A DNA stretch of 64,000 nt from Lolium rigidum (lineage: Eukaryota; Streptophyta; Magnoliopsida; Poales; Poaceae). The position numbers and the translations under genes are program-made. Location of the stretch: NCBI RefSeq assembly GCF_022539505.1, contig NC_061508.1, positions 29,568,256-29,632,255 on the forward strand, in the 5' to 3' direction. Of this stretch, positions 45,779 through 58,088 are shown piece after piece. Position 1 is the first letter of the stretch. Each line of letters begins with the position of its first letter. Below the pieces are notes generated by a model that saw only the letters and a program-made list of their open reading frames with translations, was not told the origin of the DNA and did not search any database.

Positions 45779-48532
45779 CCTGCCCGTGATCTAGCTCTCG
45801 CGCTTTGGTGCGCAGCGAGGTCAGCCAAAGGTTGGGTTTTTTCCGGAGCAGAGAGGAAGGGAAAGCTATGTTGGGATTTGCGAGGCTGTGATGATTTTTA
45901 ATGGGGGTTTAGGCAGCTGAATCTGAAACCTTTCGTGGGCAGGTGGAGGATACGCTGAAAAAGTGGACTCCGATGGCGATGGTCGGCAGCGTCAGCCCGG
46001 CCAGGCAACCTGCCGATCTCAAAATTTTGCAACATAAAGGGAGAGATCGTCTGGGCTGGCGTGGCAGTTTGTCGACCTAGGATGGGCCTGATCCGGAGTC
46101 TGAATGGCCGAAGTTTTTGCTCTGAAATTGGGCAAAGCCTGCGAGCCTCTCTCTCTTCTCTCAAGACTCTCACTGCGTTATACAGTGGTACTGGGCTGAG
46201 AACTACACAGTCCCTCCCACATTTTTTTTGATCTTTTTTGGCCGAGAGAACATATTAGCATGATTATGTTCATGTTATGATGTATGAACTAAATCATTAT
46301 ATAGTTAGATATGTGAACACCAAATATTTAAAACCAACTGTATCGCTTAACCTGCTTGTTGAGAATAAGCAGTGCATAAGGAGCTCTCGTTCAAATTTAG
46401 ATATTTGAGATGGAAAAAACTACAGAATTTATCCATGGTAAAATTAAGAAATATCTTGTGGCTGGACATTTGCAATGATTGTTGAGCACGATTCATGGCA
46501 TATGGTAGAGAACTCTAGAGTGGAGATATTCTTTCCCCACCTAGATATTTTGCTGTAAACTTAGTGACACAACCATGGTGAGTGATGATAGTACAATGGT
46601 CATGTGCAAGTATAATTAGGGTGTTCCCGTCCGCTCATGAAACCGAATAGTTGTGGTGCTTAGTGCTTGAGTTTTAATTTGAGATGTGGGTCGGGCTGAG
46701 AGTCACCTAAAAGTGCAATTGTGCTCTAAATAGACTGGCATAGTCACGTTGAAGAAAAGCACTAGGTCGTAAGACCAAAAGCTTAATCAAATGTAGGCAT
46801 CGAGAGATTAAAGGTGACTAGAGACCCCAAAATAGGTGGAATTAGGAGCTAGCTCGGTTTCCATCGGACCATGTAAAGTTAATTTTGCGATAATAATAAA
46901 ATACACATGAGCACCACGACCTCTAAATATAGCTAGTGTTTGTTTGTTTGTTTTTAAATCTTGTTGGTATTGAATTGTTGGGGAGGAAAAACATCAATTT
47001 CCTTCGTGCTTGAAATTATACACCCATTACACTTCAAACTTTTCGAGCCATGAGGGGATTAGAATCACCCGCCAATTATAGTCAAAATTCTCATAGTGGA
47101 TGTAGCGTGATGTAAAATCTGAAAAATCAAAACAAAGTATGTTTTAAACATAAGCTCATAAGATCATATGGTAAATTGTAGTCATGTCCTGGATTGTTAT
47201 GAAATTGTGAAAACTTGGGAATTTAGGATGATGAGGAGTTACTGAAGAGAAAAATTTGATTCATACATAATTTTGAGCGAAACCAAGATAACACTTAAAT
47301 TAATGAATGCCAATACTCATTGCCTAGGACTGGCAATGGTTTTTAATCAATATTTTCTTGTTGGTTGAGCTTTTATTAATTGCTATTTCGGTGAGATCGT
47401 ATTGTTAGGTCAATATAATAGTTTGGTTTCACTATGCTATTTTTCTTACAGATGGTAAGACTTGTTGGTTATAGTAGATTTTTCTTTCGAATATTATTTC
47501 ACTATATAAACCGGGTTAAGCTTCACACACCAATATTCAAAAAAAAAAGCACATAAAAGAAAATGGAAGGAGAAAGAAAAGGAAAGTGAATCATGGTGGG
47601 AAAGTAGGATAGGCCGAGCGCTGCTATAGCCACTCATTGACATGCTCAATGTTCCCTTCTTGCTTCCTCTTGCTCCCTGGCATTTTTATGTCGTTGTAAC
47701 CTTGTCTAATCCACCTTATATGCTTATATGTTGTTTAGGATGAGGCTAGAGTTGGTGACAAGCTATCCTTACTCACAGTCATTGTCATGTGTGTCATGTA
47801 TATGTTGGGAGGTGTTATAAGAAGCATAGAGGAGAGCATTCAGATGCCTAGCATGTGGTCGCGACTATAAAGATAAGAACACCAATGATAGATCTATTGT
47901 TTGATGTATGTGAGTCTAGGGTTACGTTTGGAGTCAAAGGGTGATTTAGGACTTTAATAGCTGCCCGGTGGGCTATAGATGCATGCATGCTTCGTGGCAT
48001 TTTATTCTACTGACTTGAGATCATAATACGATTGAAACAATCGATTTAGTTTTGGAGGATTCACACAAGTCAATATCGGCAAAGCTAATTTTATTTCTAA
48101 CAAATGGTAATTGAATATAACCGAAATGTCACCTAACTACTAGTACTACTTTTTGGCATGTAGTTTCATTACTTTCCTGTCCCTAGTGCAACTTCTTAAC
48201 ATCGTTAACACATTACCTTTGAAGAAGACATTTTTTGATGTTGGGGTAGGGGTAAAAAAACTTGAAGCCATCTTTGTACCATCAATTTTAGTTCTTGAAC
48301 GGTTAGTATACTGACTATGCAACAACTTTTACGGAAGACAAAGTGTTTTTCAACACATGGTATAAAATAAGTGTGTTTATTTTTAACCTTTATTACTTTC
48401 CGTCAATTATATGATAATAAATATCTTTTTATGAATCATTTTTTTAATTCTTCGTACTTAATTTCGTTGTATGATGATACTGCAAACATGTGGTGTTGTA
48501 GTACCCTACAAGTAGGTTCTAGATCACAAAAC
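45680..48532. repeat. Tandem unit 3 (partial)
   Basis: Matches units 1 and 2 from the exon 1 fragment to about 47270, with more divergence after 46180. The rest differs from units 1 and 2 and instead resembles units 4 and 5 for a while (for example AACCAAGATAACACTTAAA near 47280 and 51710). From about 47500 to 48530 it is AT-rich with no gene seen. Confidence 0.7.
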
Positions 48533-48666
48533 TTGAGCGCGACCTTAAGCGCGTGCAAGTAGAGCGTGAAGGTGGAGTTGGCTCCCCCCGCCACCTGCAA
48601 CTACACCGCCACGCTCAGCCCCTGCCATGGCGGCCAGCTCCCCGCCTTCATGGCCCGCGCCCGCAT
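48533..48666 (-). pseudogene. Transporter exon 1 fragment in unit 4, with nonsense codon
   Basis: ATG at 48666 gives MRARAMKAGSWPPWQGLSVA followed by V and a TAG in place of Trp. The frame then continues with LQVAGGANSTF and LYLHALKVAL. It keeps about 44 codons of exon 1, more than the other fragments, so it arose by a different breakpoint. Dead as a coding sequence. Confidence 0.8.
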
Positions 48667-48789
48667 CCTGCACTCCTGCACTACCACTACTGCCCCTGAT
48701 CTAGCTCTATCTTGGATGCGCATCGAGGTCAGCCGTGGTTGGGTTTTTCCGGGCCAGAGAGAAAGGGAAAGCTATGTTGGGATTTTTAA

Positions 48790-49087
48790 GGGCTTGTTTG
48801 GTGCTAGAGTTTTAGTGGGAATTAGCAGGGATAATCCGCTCCATACTTCAAATCCCCACTTATCCTCAATACATATTTGGTGCAAGAGTATAAGCGAGTT
48901 TAATCCCTACTTATCCCCACTTTTCCCTAAATTTTAGTATAATTTTTTCAATCCCCAATACTCTATCTCTACCTAGTGGATTGGGGATGGGGTTTTTGTG
49001 AGGATTGGGTGACACCAGTGATTCACCCAATACTCTAGAATATTATTCCCACTAATTTCCACTAAAACACTAGTACCAAACAAGGCT
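48790..49087. mobile_element. Tourist-type MITE with TAA duplication
   Basis: 298 bp. Termini GGGCTTGTTTGGTGCTAGAG and the complement of TAGTACCAAACAAGGCT are inverted repeats; TAA flanks at 48787-48789 and 49088-49090. The matching position in units 1-3 has an empty site TTTTTAATGGGG. The GGGCTTGTTTGG end is a familiar Tourist/Harbinger type. Confidence 0.85.
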
Positions 49088-50820
49088 TAATGGGGTTTTA
49101 GGCAGCTGAATCTGAAACCTTTTCGTGGGCTGGTGGAGGAAACGGTGAAAAGGGGACTCTCCGATGGCGACGGTCGGCCGATCTCAGATTTTGGCAAGCG
49201 AAAGCGAGAGATCGGCTGGGCTGGCGTGGCAGCTAGGATGGGCTTGATCCGGAGCCTATGTGGCGCGAGTTCTGGTCTGAAATGGGGCAAAGCCTGGGAA
49301 CCACTCTTTCTCTTTTCTCTCAAGACTCTCACGGCATGGTACACTAGCATTGGGCTAAGCACAACACAACACACTCCATCGTTCTCAGACTCTTTTTTTT
49401 TTCCTTTTTTGGTTGCCGAGAACAATTATGTTCCAGTCAGAATATATGAAGCAAATCACTATATAATTAGATATGGGAACACCAAATATTTAAACAAAAT
49501 TGTATTGTGCGATCGTACTTGTTGAGAATAAGCAATGCATACTTCAGAACAACTGAGGAGAGCTCTCAGCCGCGGAACTAAGGTCCAAAAAGTTGGGAGG
49601 GCCAATACAGTGAAGATAGGCAAAATGGGTTATCATTAGGCTAAATTTTACAATGATATAGGCTAAAATATCTTGGGCTGGGCGGGCCATGGCCCGGTTT
49701 TTCCCCAACATAAGTCCGCACTAGCTCTCGTACAAATTTAGACATTTGAGATGGAAAATACTAAATAATTTATTCATGGTAAATTAAGAAATATCTTGTG
49801 CCTAGCCATCTGAATTGATTAGTTACTATGATTCATGCCACATGGTAGAGAACTCTAGAGTGGAGATTTTCTTTCCATACCTAGATATTTTGGTGTGAAC
49901 TTTGTGATATAAACCATGCGAGTGATGATAGTACAAGTATTGTACAAGTATAATTTGGGTGTTCCCGTCCGCTCATGAAACCAAATAGTTGTGGTGCTTT
50001 GGTGCTTGAGTTATGATTTGACATGAGGGTCGGGATGAGTCACCTAAAAGCGCAATAGTGCTTTAAACATAGTGGTACAGTCACGCGGAAACAAAGCACT
50101 ATGTCGTAAGAAAAAAATCTAATCAACTAAATACATGGAGAGACTAAACACTATTTTGTAATTAGAGAAGTGAGTCGAGATCCCAAATAGTTGCAATTAA
50201 GAGTTAGCTTGGTTCCCAACAATACCATGCAAAATTCATTTTGGGATAACATTCACAAGAGCACTCTAACCTATAAATATGGCTAGTGTTTGTTTATTGT
50301 TAACTAATGTTGGTATTGAATTGTTGGGGATGAAAACATCAATTTCCTTCATGCTAGAAACTATACACCATTATACATCAAACTTTTCAAGACATTAGGA
50401 GGATTGTAATCATCTACTTATATTCGATATCCCCATAGTGGATAAATAATAGATGGGAAATATGAAAATTAAAAATAAAGTATGTTTTAAACATAAGCTC
50501 ATATGGTAAAATGTTTTGATAGGCATGATTTTTCCAATTGGGAAAAATGTTTAAAATTTTGGATGATGGGTAGTTATATAAGGAAACGTTTATTTAATAG
50601 AAGTTATCTCCGATACACAGTTTTAAACAAACCAACATAACAATTACTTGAATTAATGTCACTACTCATTGCCTAAGTCTGGCAAGGGTTTGATAAATAT
50701 TGTTTTGGTGGTTGAGCTTCAATTAATTGCTATTTCGGTGAGCTTATATTGTTTGGTTAATATGTTTTGCTTTTGGTCTAATTTTGTGTGTGTTGATTTA
50801 GAGTTTAACCTATGGATGCA

Positions 50821-51900
50821 TACTGTCATTGCATGATAGATATTTGAGATGGAAAACACTACATAATTTATTCATAGTAAATTAAGAAATATCTTGTGGC
50901 TAGCCATCTGAAATGATTAGTTATTATGATTCATGCCAAATGATAGAGAAATATAGAGTGATTTCTTTCCCTACCTAGATATTTCGTTGTGAACTTTGTG
51001 ACAGAAACCATGCAACTGACGATAGTACAATTGTCGTGTACAAGTATAATTAGGGTGTTCCTGTCCGCACATGAAACCGAATATTTGTGGTGCTTAGTTC
51101 TTGAGTTTTGATTTGAGGTAAGGGTCAGGCTGAGAGTCACCTAAAAGCCCAATTGTGCTTAAATAGAGTGGCATGGCCATGTTGAAGAAAAGCACTAGGT
51201 CGTAAGAACATAATTTAATCAAATCTAGGCATTGGAGAGACTAAAGGTGAGTAGAGATCCCAAAATAGTTGGAATTAGGAGCTAGCTCGGTTTCCATCAG
51301 ACTATGTAAAGTTAATTTTGCTATAATGATAAAATACACAAGAGGACCACAACCTGTAAATATGGCTAGTGTTTGTTTATTTTTAACTATTGTTGGTGAT
51401 GAAAACATCAATTTCCTTCATGCTTGAAATTAACACTCATTACACTTCAAATTTTTTGAGCCATGTGGAGGATTACGATCACCTTCCAATTCTATTTAAA
51501 ATTCTCATAGTGGACGTAGCGTGATGAGAAATCTGAAAATTCAAAACAAAGTATGTTTTAAACATAAGCTTAGAAGATCATATGGTAAACTATCTTGATA
51601 TCTAGGGTTGTTTTCATATTGGAAAAAATTGTAAATTTAGGACGATGGGGAGTTACTGAAGAAAAAAAAATTAATATAATTTATCTCCATACGTAATTTT
51701 GATGAAACCAAGATAACACTTAAACTAATTAATGACAATACTCATTTTCTAGGACTGGCAAGGGTTTGTAATCAATATTTTCTTGTTCGTTGAGCTTTTA
51801 TTAATTGTTATTTCAGTGAGATTGTATTGTTTGGTCAACATGTTTTGTTTTTGGTCTAAGTTTTTGTGTCTGAATACATTTATAACCCATTGGCTGAGTT
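50821..51900. repeat. Tandem unit 5 (AT-rich module only)
   Basis: Repeats the 49740-50760 part of unit 4 (ATTTGAGATGGAAAA..., AGAAATATCTTGTG, AAACATAAGCT landmarks) about 1.1 kb further on. It has no exon 1 sequence. Confidence 0.65.
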
Positions 51901-52055
51901 AGAGTTTAACCTATGGATACATACTGCAACTGATTGTTTTGTGAGGGTTCATTCTAATATCTTTGCAATTGCTATTCTCGGGCATTGACTCGTTGTCTAC
52001 TCTCCTCTAATATTCCCATTGACGTTTTCGTCCTATGGCACTGAAAGTATAGAGA

Positions 52056-53298
52056 TGGTAAACCTAGAGGGGGGGTGAATAGGTTTTTACAGATTTTAAT
52101 TCTTTCTTTGCAATATTAGGCTTTGCGGAATATAAAGGTGAGCCTAAATGAAAACTAGGTGAAGCAACCTATATGAGGATACAACTAACTCGAGCACGAA
52201 GGCTCTCACAGGCAGTTAAATCGCAAGTAATGAGTTCGGTTAGAGATAACCGATAGCATGCAGAGACGAGGATGTATTCCCGTGTTCCCTTCCTTTGCAA
52301 GAAGGTACGTCACGTTTGGAGGGGTGGAGGTCCCACGAAGGATTCCCCACGCCACGAAGGCTCACCCTATTCTCCGGAGCCTATCCCACGAAGGAATAGC
52401 TCACTCACTTGTGGTAGACTTTGAGGTAGCCTCCAAACCTTCACAATCTTGCCCGGAGCAAATCCACAGCCCGGATGCTTCCGGACTCCTCTTGCCCACC
52501 TAGGGTTTCCAAGGAACCCTAGGAAGCAAGCTTCTCGATGAATACAAGGGGGAATGACATTTGGCTTGGTAGAACAGTAGATCGGGTCCTCCTCTAACGT
52601 TTCCCCGGAGGGATTTGAGTTTGGGTGGAGGAGGAGGGAGATCTGAGGCTTTTGGTGTTTCTAGCAATGGAGTAAGAGAGAGAGAGAGCTCAAGAACAGC
52701 TTGTAGTGTAGTGCCTAACTGTTCAGAGGTAGGAGAAGGTCTATTTATAGTGTTCTTCGAAATATGGCCGTTGGTCACTTGCCACCTCAGTTTTTTTCCC
52801 GACAAACCCGGTCAACCGGACCACAGACCGGATTGTCCGGTGCAGAGGCCGGTCGGACCGGACCAGGGACCGGACCTGCCGGTCCAGACCGGACGGTAGA
52901 CCGGACCCAGACCGGGGACACTTTGCGACGTCCAGGAGCTCCTCCGGTTGTCGCCCGGTTGGCGCCCGGTCGACCGGACCGCACGCCGGGCCCGCCGGTC
53001 TGTAGGCCGGCAGACCGGGCAGCAGGCCGGATTACTTAGGCGCACATTTGGCGCCCGGTTGACCGGACTGGCCGGTTTTGATGCCGGCTGATCGGGCGGC
53101 AAACCGGATTTCTGCTGTAGACCCCTTTTTGATTGTTGTTGAAGTGGGGGGTCTCCTTTTGCCTTCTTGTTCCTTTGATACACCATTTATGCCTCTTTGC
53201 CTAATACCTGAGATTATTCTTATAAACGTATTAGGTCAAATACTCTAGCACGGTGTCATTGTTACCAAAATAATGGATAAGGGTAAAATACCCTTACA
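52056..53298 (-). repeat. LTR of the Copia-like element
   Basis: On the minus strand it begins TGTAAGGGTATTTTACCC and ends CCCCTCTAGGTTTACCA. About 1243 bp. TATA box at 52741-52749 (minus). The segment 52807-53110, upstream of the TATA box, is packed with CCGG words. No ORF. Confidence 0.65.
52741..52749 (-). promoter_or_regulatory. TATA box in the Copia-like LTR
   Basis: TATAAATAG read on the minus strand, followed 30-100 bp downstream by a CT-rich leader (repeated CTCT). Consistent with a U3/R boundary. Confidence 0.55.
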
Positions 53299-53315
53299 AT
53301 ATCCCCCTTTTTGGT
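53299..53315 (-). other. Polypurine tract of the Copia-like element
   Basis: The minus strand reads ACCAAAAAGGGGGATAT directly before the LTR start TGTAAGGG. AAAAAGGGGGA is the usual tract of SIRE-type elements. Confidence 0.65.
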
Positions 53316-53791
53316 ATACGATGACAAACCGAGCTAGAGTCACATATAGATATTATGATAAGCTCTAAACCTTGATTCCATATAAGATATTACGACAGCT
53401 CCCCCATAATGTATGTACTTGGAGAATTTGCGTTTGAATGCAAAGTGCACCATTTGTGGAATATGAGAAGCTCCCCCAATATCTTTAGGAAACAAGCATG
53501 GTATGGACAAGTATATCAAGATATATAAGCATAAAGCATGATTATCCTAATAGAGTGATTAAGCATACAAATAGTCGTCCATACACGTCCAAACACGAAT
53601 TATTTGAAGTAGCAAATGGTTCTTGAGAAATCAAAGGAAATAAGCACAAGCCATATAAGATTCAAATAAAGCAACACCCATGGCTTGTGATAATCAAAGA
53701 ACCCCGTGGTCCTAGACTCTACTCTCTTCTCCCCCTTTGGCATCGGAACACCAAAAAGGCGAAGAAAAAAGGAGAGATGCTATCACACCCA

Positions 53792-55821
53792 TCAATAGAA
53801 CTCATGCCCAGCGGAGTAGGAGCTCTCGCCATCATCACGCGCAGCCGCATCACCTTCATCCTCGTCACCATCATCATCAGTAGGAGTAGGAGCACGAGCA
53901 GTCCGAGGAGGAGGGACACCATGAGCATACATGGATAGGTCGAAGTTCTGGAGCATCTCATCAGTAATGGGAGGCATCTCCCAAGCAGGTGCAACCACAG
54001 GCTCCATCTCAGGGCCAGAAGGAGGAACAGGAGCATTCCGTGCAGTCATGAACTCATTCTGTCTCCTCCGTGTCTCCTGGTTCAAAGCAAGACTTTGATG
54101 TGCAACATCATTGGTATTCTTGCACATTTGCCACATGCTGGAGAAGAAGCGAGCGGCACCACGTTGGGGGCGCCGAGAGTAGCTGGAGCTTGCCGCAGGA
54201 TCATGGCGTTCCTTGGAACGACGCTCAGTGGAGGGCATCATGGAAGGGATGTCCTGGCGACCGTCCTGAGTAGGGAACTTGAATGGTTCCATGATGACTC
54301 TTTCATCAAGGGTGTTGAGAGGAACAATGTGGTTGATGAGCCGCTGAACATACTAAGCATAGTTGGGAGTCATGCGGTCCATAACTGAACGCTTCAGTTC
54401 ACAGTGAATAAGATCACAACCATCAATTTTCCTTATCCTAGCAGGGTGGCAATAGTACATCAGATTCAGGTGGTAGTTCCTGACTTCACTGGTATCGCCT
54501 GACTTGCTGATGAGACTCTCACGGAACATCTTGGCAAGGACAAGATAAGAGTAGTACATCCCAGAGATAGTGGGAGGCCCAGCTGTGGGGTTAGTGGGAT
54601 AGCAAAAGGATATGTCACCTTTAGTGAGCTTAGGCCGAGTATGAATCATGTACCCTTGAGCACGGCCACCACCAAAACCCATGGCTTCACAGAACTGAGT
54701 GTAGGTGCATGAGTACTTCTCCCTTCCAGTCATCCAAGTCATGGTGCGGTCCTCATCATCATGGAAGAAGACGGTGCAATGGAATTGATGGACTAGAAGG
54801 GGACAATAGGTGCCATCTTCTTGTTCATCATCGGGCTTCAGGAACACAAGGTCATATAGTCCCATACCCTTCAAGGTTTCAACCACAAAGCGGTACTTTG
54901 TGGCTTCATGCAAGGCAAGCTCTTCAGGGTTGATGGTCTTGGGCATCACAACAGCACCATTCTTCATACACTCTCGAGTATTATAGAAACCATCCCATAT
55001 GGCTGCTTGTGTCTTGGTCCAGAAGAACTTATCCCCACCAGTGTAAGTCCGTTGCTCATAGCGATACGGATTCACCGTCCTCACATCCTGCCAATCACCA
55101 CGATGTGCATCCGCTATATTGAAGTCTGGCACTATTTCATCATCCTCTTGAGCGGCATGCTTATCCTTCCTCTTACCAGCAACTGACTTTGTTCTTCCCT
55201 TAGCGGAGCTGCCAGTGTCAGTGGTCTGAGGTGCCTTAGTGGGCATGCGGCCACTAGAACGGCGGGGTGGAAGCTCAGTAGGCCTTCCTCTCTTGGCAAT
55301 ATTGCCACGTTCTCCACCGCTCCAACTATCTGTGAATGAGAAAATAGAGCGAGGATAGCAGTGGGGTAAGTGTACATGTCATCAATAAGAGGGAAGCCAA
55401 AAAAGCATAGCATATATCCAAGTGTTTTGATGAGATTGTGCGAAAACTGGGCGATCCGGCGCACAGGCCGGTCCAACCGGGCGGCAGACCGGACGAGCCG
55501 GTTGCCAATCCGGTTGACCGGGCGGCACGCCGGGCCGGCCGGTTGAGAGGCCGGTTGACCGGGCTGGTGACCGGATCTGTCGATTTGTGAGATATTGCCC
55601 ATAATTTCTACCACAAAATCATGCAAAAACTCATAAACTTGGACATAGACTATAGCAATAGAGTGGAGTATGTGCATTGTGTTGTAAGACACTCTAAAGG
55701 CATGAGGACTTACAAACCCTAACCCTAACCCTAAAATTTCCTCAAATCTTCTCAAGAATTTGCAATGTGTGATGAGGACTAGAAAATAGGGAGAAAGGGA
55801 GAGCAAATTACCCGAAGACAT
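53792..55821 (-). pseudogene. Extra ORF of the Copia-like element, putative 10-nt first exon, one nonsense codon
   Basis: The main frame runs from 55329 to the stop at 53792. I propose a tiny first exon 55821-55812 (ATGTCTTCGG, followed by GTAATT) spliced to 55329 (after TTCACAG), giving about 515 residues starting MSSDSWSGGERGNIAKRGRP. Without splicing, the first ATG is 55246 (MPTKAPQTTD). The body has LHEATKYRFVVETLKGMGLY, then CPLLVHQFHCTVFF, MTGREKYSCTYTQFCEAMGF and DLIHCELKRSVMDRMTPNYA, then a TAG at 54355-54353. The same frame then continues YVQRLINHIVPLNTLDERVI to an acidic C-terminus. It resembles the ATHILA ORF1-like / plant transposon ORF proteins found in env-like position. No membrane segment is obvious. 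The function is unknown. Confidence 0.6.
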
Positions 55822-56149
55822 GGTCCTCCTTGATCAAGAGAGCAAGAAGAACACTAGGTAGGGCTTGAAAACCAAGAACTCCAAGATTTCCCAAAATAGC
55901 TTGAGAGGGACCAAATCCTTTGGTGGAGATGTTCCAAGGGGCCCGATCTATGGTTTGGTGGAGTTTGGGAGGATTCTCGTGGTGGGAAGGTCCTAGAACG
56001 TGGTGGAGGTGGTGGAGGCGGCGGCCATGGAGGTTTGGGAGTTGGGGCTAATGAGGAAGAAGACCCCAAGGGGTATCCTCTTCCAACACATAACAGGCCG
56101 CACGGCCGGTCGGGCGCCCGGTCGACCGAACCTGGCGCCGGCTGGTCCT

Positions 56150-57685
56150 TGATAACCCACAAGTATAGGGGATCGCAACAGTCTTCGAGGGAAGTAAAAC
56201 CCAAATTTATTGATTCGACACAAGGGGAGGTAAAGAATACTTATAAGCCTTAACAACTGAATTGTCAATTCAGCTGCACCTGGAAAAGCACTAGTAACAG
56301 GGGTGATGTGAAAGCAGCAGTAATATGAGAGCAATAGTAACAATAACACAACAGCAATATCAGTAACACAGGAGCAATGGCACCAGAAAATAGTTGATAC
56401 TACTTCCAATGACATATAGAACGAGTATATGATGATGAGAGATGGACCGGGGTTCCCAGCGATCTACACTAGTGGTAACTCTCCAATAACAAGTGATAAG
56501 TGTTGGGTGAACAAATTACAGTTGGGCAATTGATAGGATTGAAATAGCATTAAGAAAGAACATCAAGATTATTAATCATGTAGGCATGTTTTCCATATAT
56601 AGTCGTATGTGCTCGCAATGAGAAACCTGCACAACATCTTTTGTCCTACCAGCCGGTGGCAGCCGGGCCTCAAGGGAATCTACTGACTATTAAGGTACTC
56701 CTTTTAATAGAGCACCGGAGCAAAGCATTAACACTTGGTGAAAACTTGTGATCCTCATATCACAGCCTTCCCCTCCGGTTGTCCCAATTTCTGTCACTTT
56801 GGGGCCTCGGGTTCCGGACAGCAATATGTGCAAACAACTTGTAGATACAATCTAAGCAATAATTATAGAGCTTAAATCTAAGATCATGCCACTCGGGCCC
56901 TAGTGATAAGCATTAAGCATAACAAGATTGCAGCAACAATAACTTCACAAACTTTATAGATAGACTGATCATAATGTATCATCCTTCGGATCCCAACAAA
57001 CACAACACCGATTACATCAGATGGATCTCAATCATGTAAGGCAGCTCATGAGATCATTGTATTGAAGTACATGGGAGAGAGAGTACCAACTAGCTATTGC
57101 TAGAACCCGTAGTCCATGGGGGAACTACTCACGGAGCATGATGGAGGCGGTGGCGTCGATGGAGATGGCTTTCGGGGGCACTTCCCCGTCCCGGCAGGGT
57201 GCCAGAACAGAGACTTCTGTCCCCCGAATTGGAGTTTCGTGATGGCGGCGGCGCCCCTGGAGTCTTTCTGGAGTTTCGTCAATTCGTGTCGCGTTTTTAG
57301 GACGAAAGGGCTTATATAGGCGAAGAGGCGGCGCAGGAGGGGCACCAGGGCGCCCTCCCCATAGGCCGGCGCGGCCAGGGGCCTGCCCGCGTGGCCCTAT
57401 GGTGTGGGGGCCCCAGGCCTCCCCTCTGACTCCCCTTCGGTGTCCTGGTCCATCTCGGTGAATTATGATGTTTGGTCTTCATTTCGTCAAATTCCGAGAA
57501 TATTGCCCGAACAGCCTTTCTGGAACCAAAACAGCAGAAAACAGGAACTGGCACTTCGGCATCTTGTTAATAGGTTAGTCCCGGAAAACGCATAAAAACA
57601 TTATAAAGTGTGAGCAAAACATGTAGGTATTGTCATAAAACAAGCATGGAACATCAGAAATTATAGATACGTTGGAGACGTATCA
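56150..57685 (-). repeat. LTR A: 3' LTR of the outer Athila-type element
   Basis: 1536 bp; the minus strand begins TGATACGTCTCCAACGTATC and ends CTATACTTGTGGGTTATCA. Left flank GTCCT (56145-56149) should be the target duplication. It is joined on the right to 403 bp of internal sequence that includes the polypurine tract. Nearly identical to LTR B and LTR C. Confidence 0.85.
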
Positions 57686-58088
57686 GCATCCCCAAGCTTA
57701 GTTCCTACTCGCCCTCGAGTAGGTAAACGATAAAAATAATAATTTCTGTAGTGACATGCTACTTACATAACCTTGATCATACTATTGTAAAGCATATGAG
57801 ATGAATGAAGTGACTCAAGGCAATGATCTATAGTTGCTAACAAATAGATAACATATAGCAAAACTTTTCATGAATAATACTTTCAAGTCAAGCATCAAAA
57901 GTCTTGCACAAGAGTTAACTCATAAAGCAATAAATGTAAAGTAAAGGCGTCGAAGCAACACAAAGGAAGATTTAAGTTTCAGCAGTCGCTTTCAACTTCC
58001 AACATGCATATCTCATGGATAATTGTCAACACAAAGTAATATAATAAGTGCAAATAAGCAAGTATGTAAGAATCAATGCACAGTTGAC
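57686..58088 (-). mobile_element. Internal remnant of the outer Athila-type element
   Basis: 403 bp starting with the tract GCATCCCCAAGCTTAG (plus strand) and ending GCACAGTTGAC. It matches 59624-60026, the 3' end of the internal region of the inner element. It stops exactly where LTR B begins, as expected for insertion of one element into another. Confidence 0.8.

Larger units (their letters stand above)
48531..50820. repeat. Tandem unit 4 (diverged), with Tourist-type MITE
   Basis: Contains a longer exon 1 fragment, the diverged 5' region (48720-49430) and the downstream AT-rich module. Similarity to unit 1 is clear but interrupted by indels. It is the oldest copy by eye. Confidence 0.7.
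52056..56149 (-). mobile_element. 3' part of a Copia-like (probably SIRE-type) LTR retrotransposon
   Basis: Minus orientation: an ORF (55821-53792), a polypurine tract (53299-53315) and an LTR (52056-53298). The LTR end reading CCTATTCACCCCCCC and the CCGG-rich U3 resemble grass SIRE-group elements (Ji/Opie/Maximus type); that assignment is from general knowledge, not an RT match. The 5' portion is cut at 56149 by an Athila-type insertion. Gag-pol and the 5' LTR should lie beyond the window on the right. Confidence 0.55.

Noticed and set aside
55716..55737. Interstitial telomere
   Set aside because: Only about three repeat units inside a transposon. Too short to mark a chromosome-end remnant.
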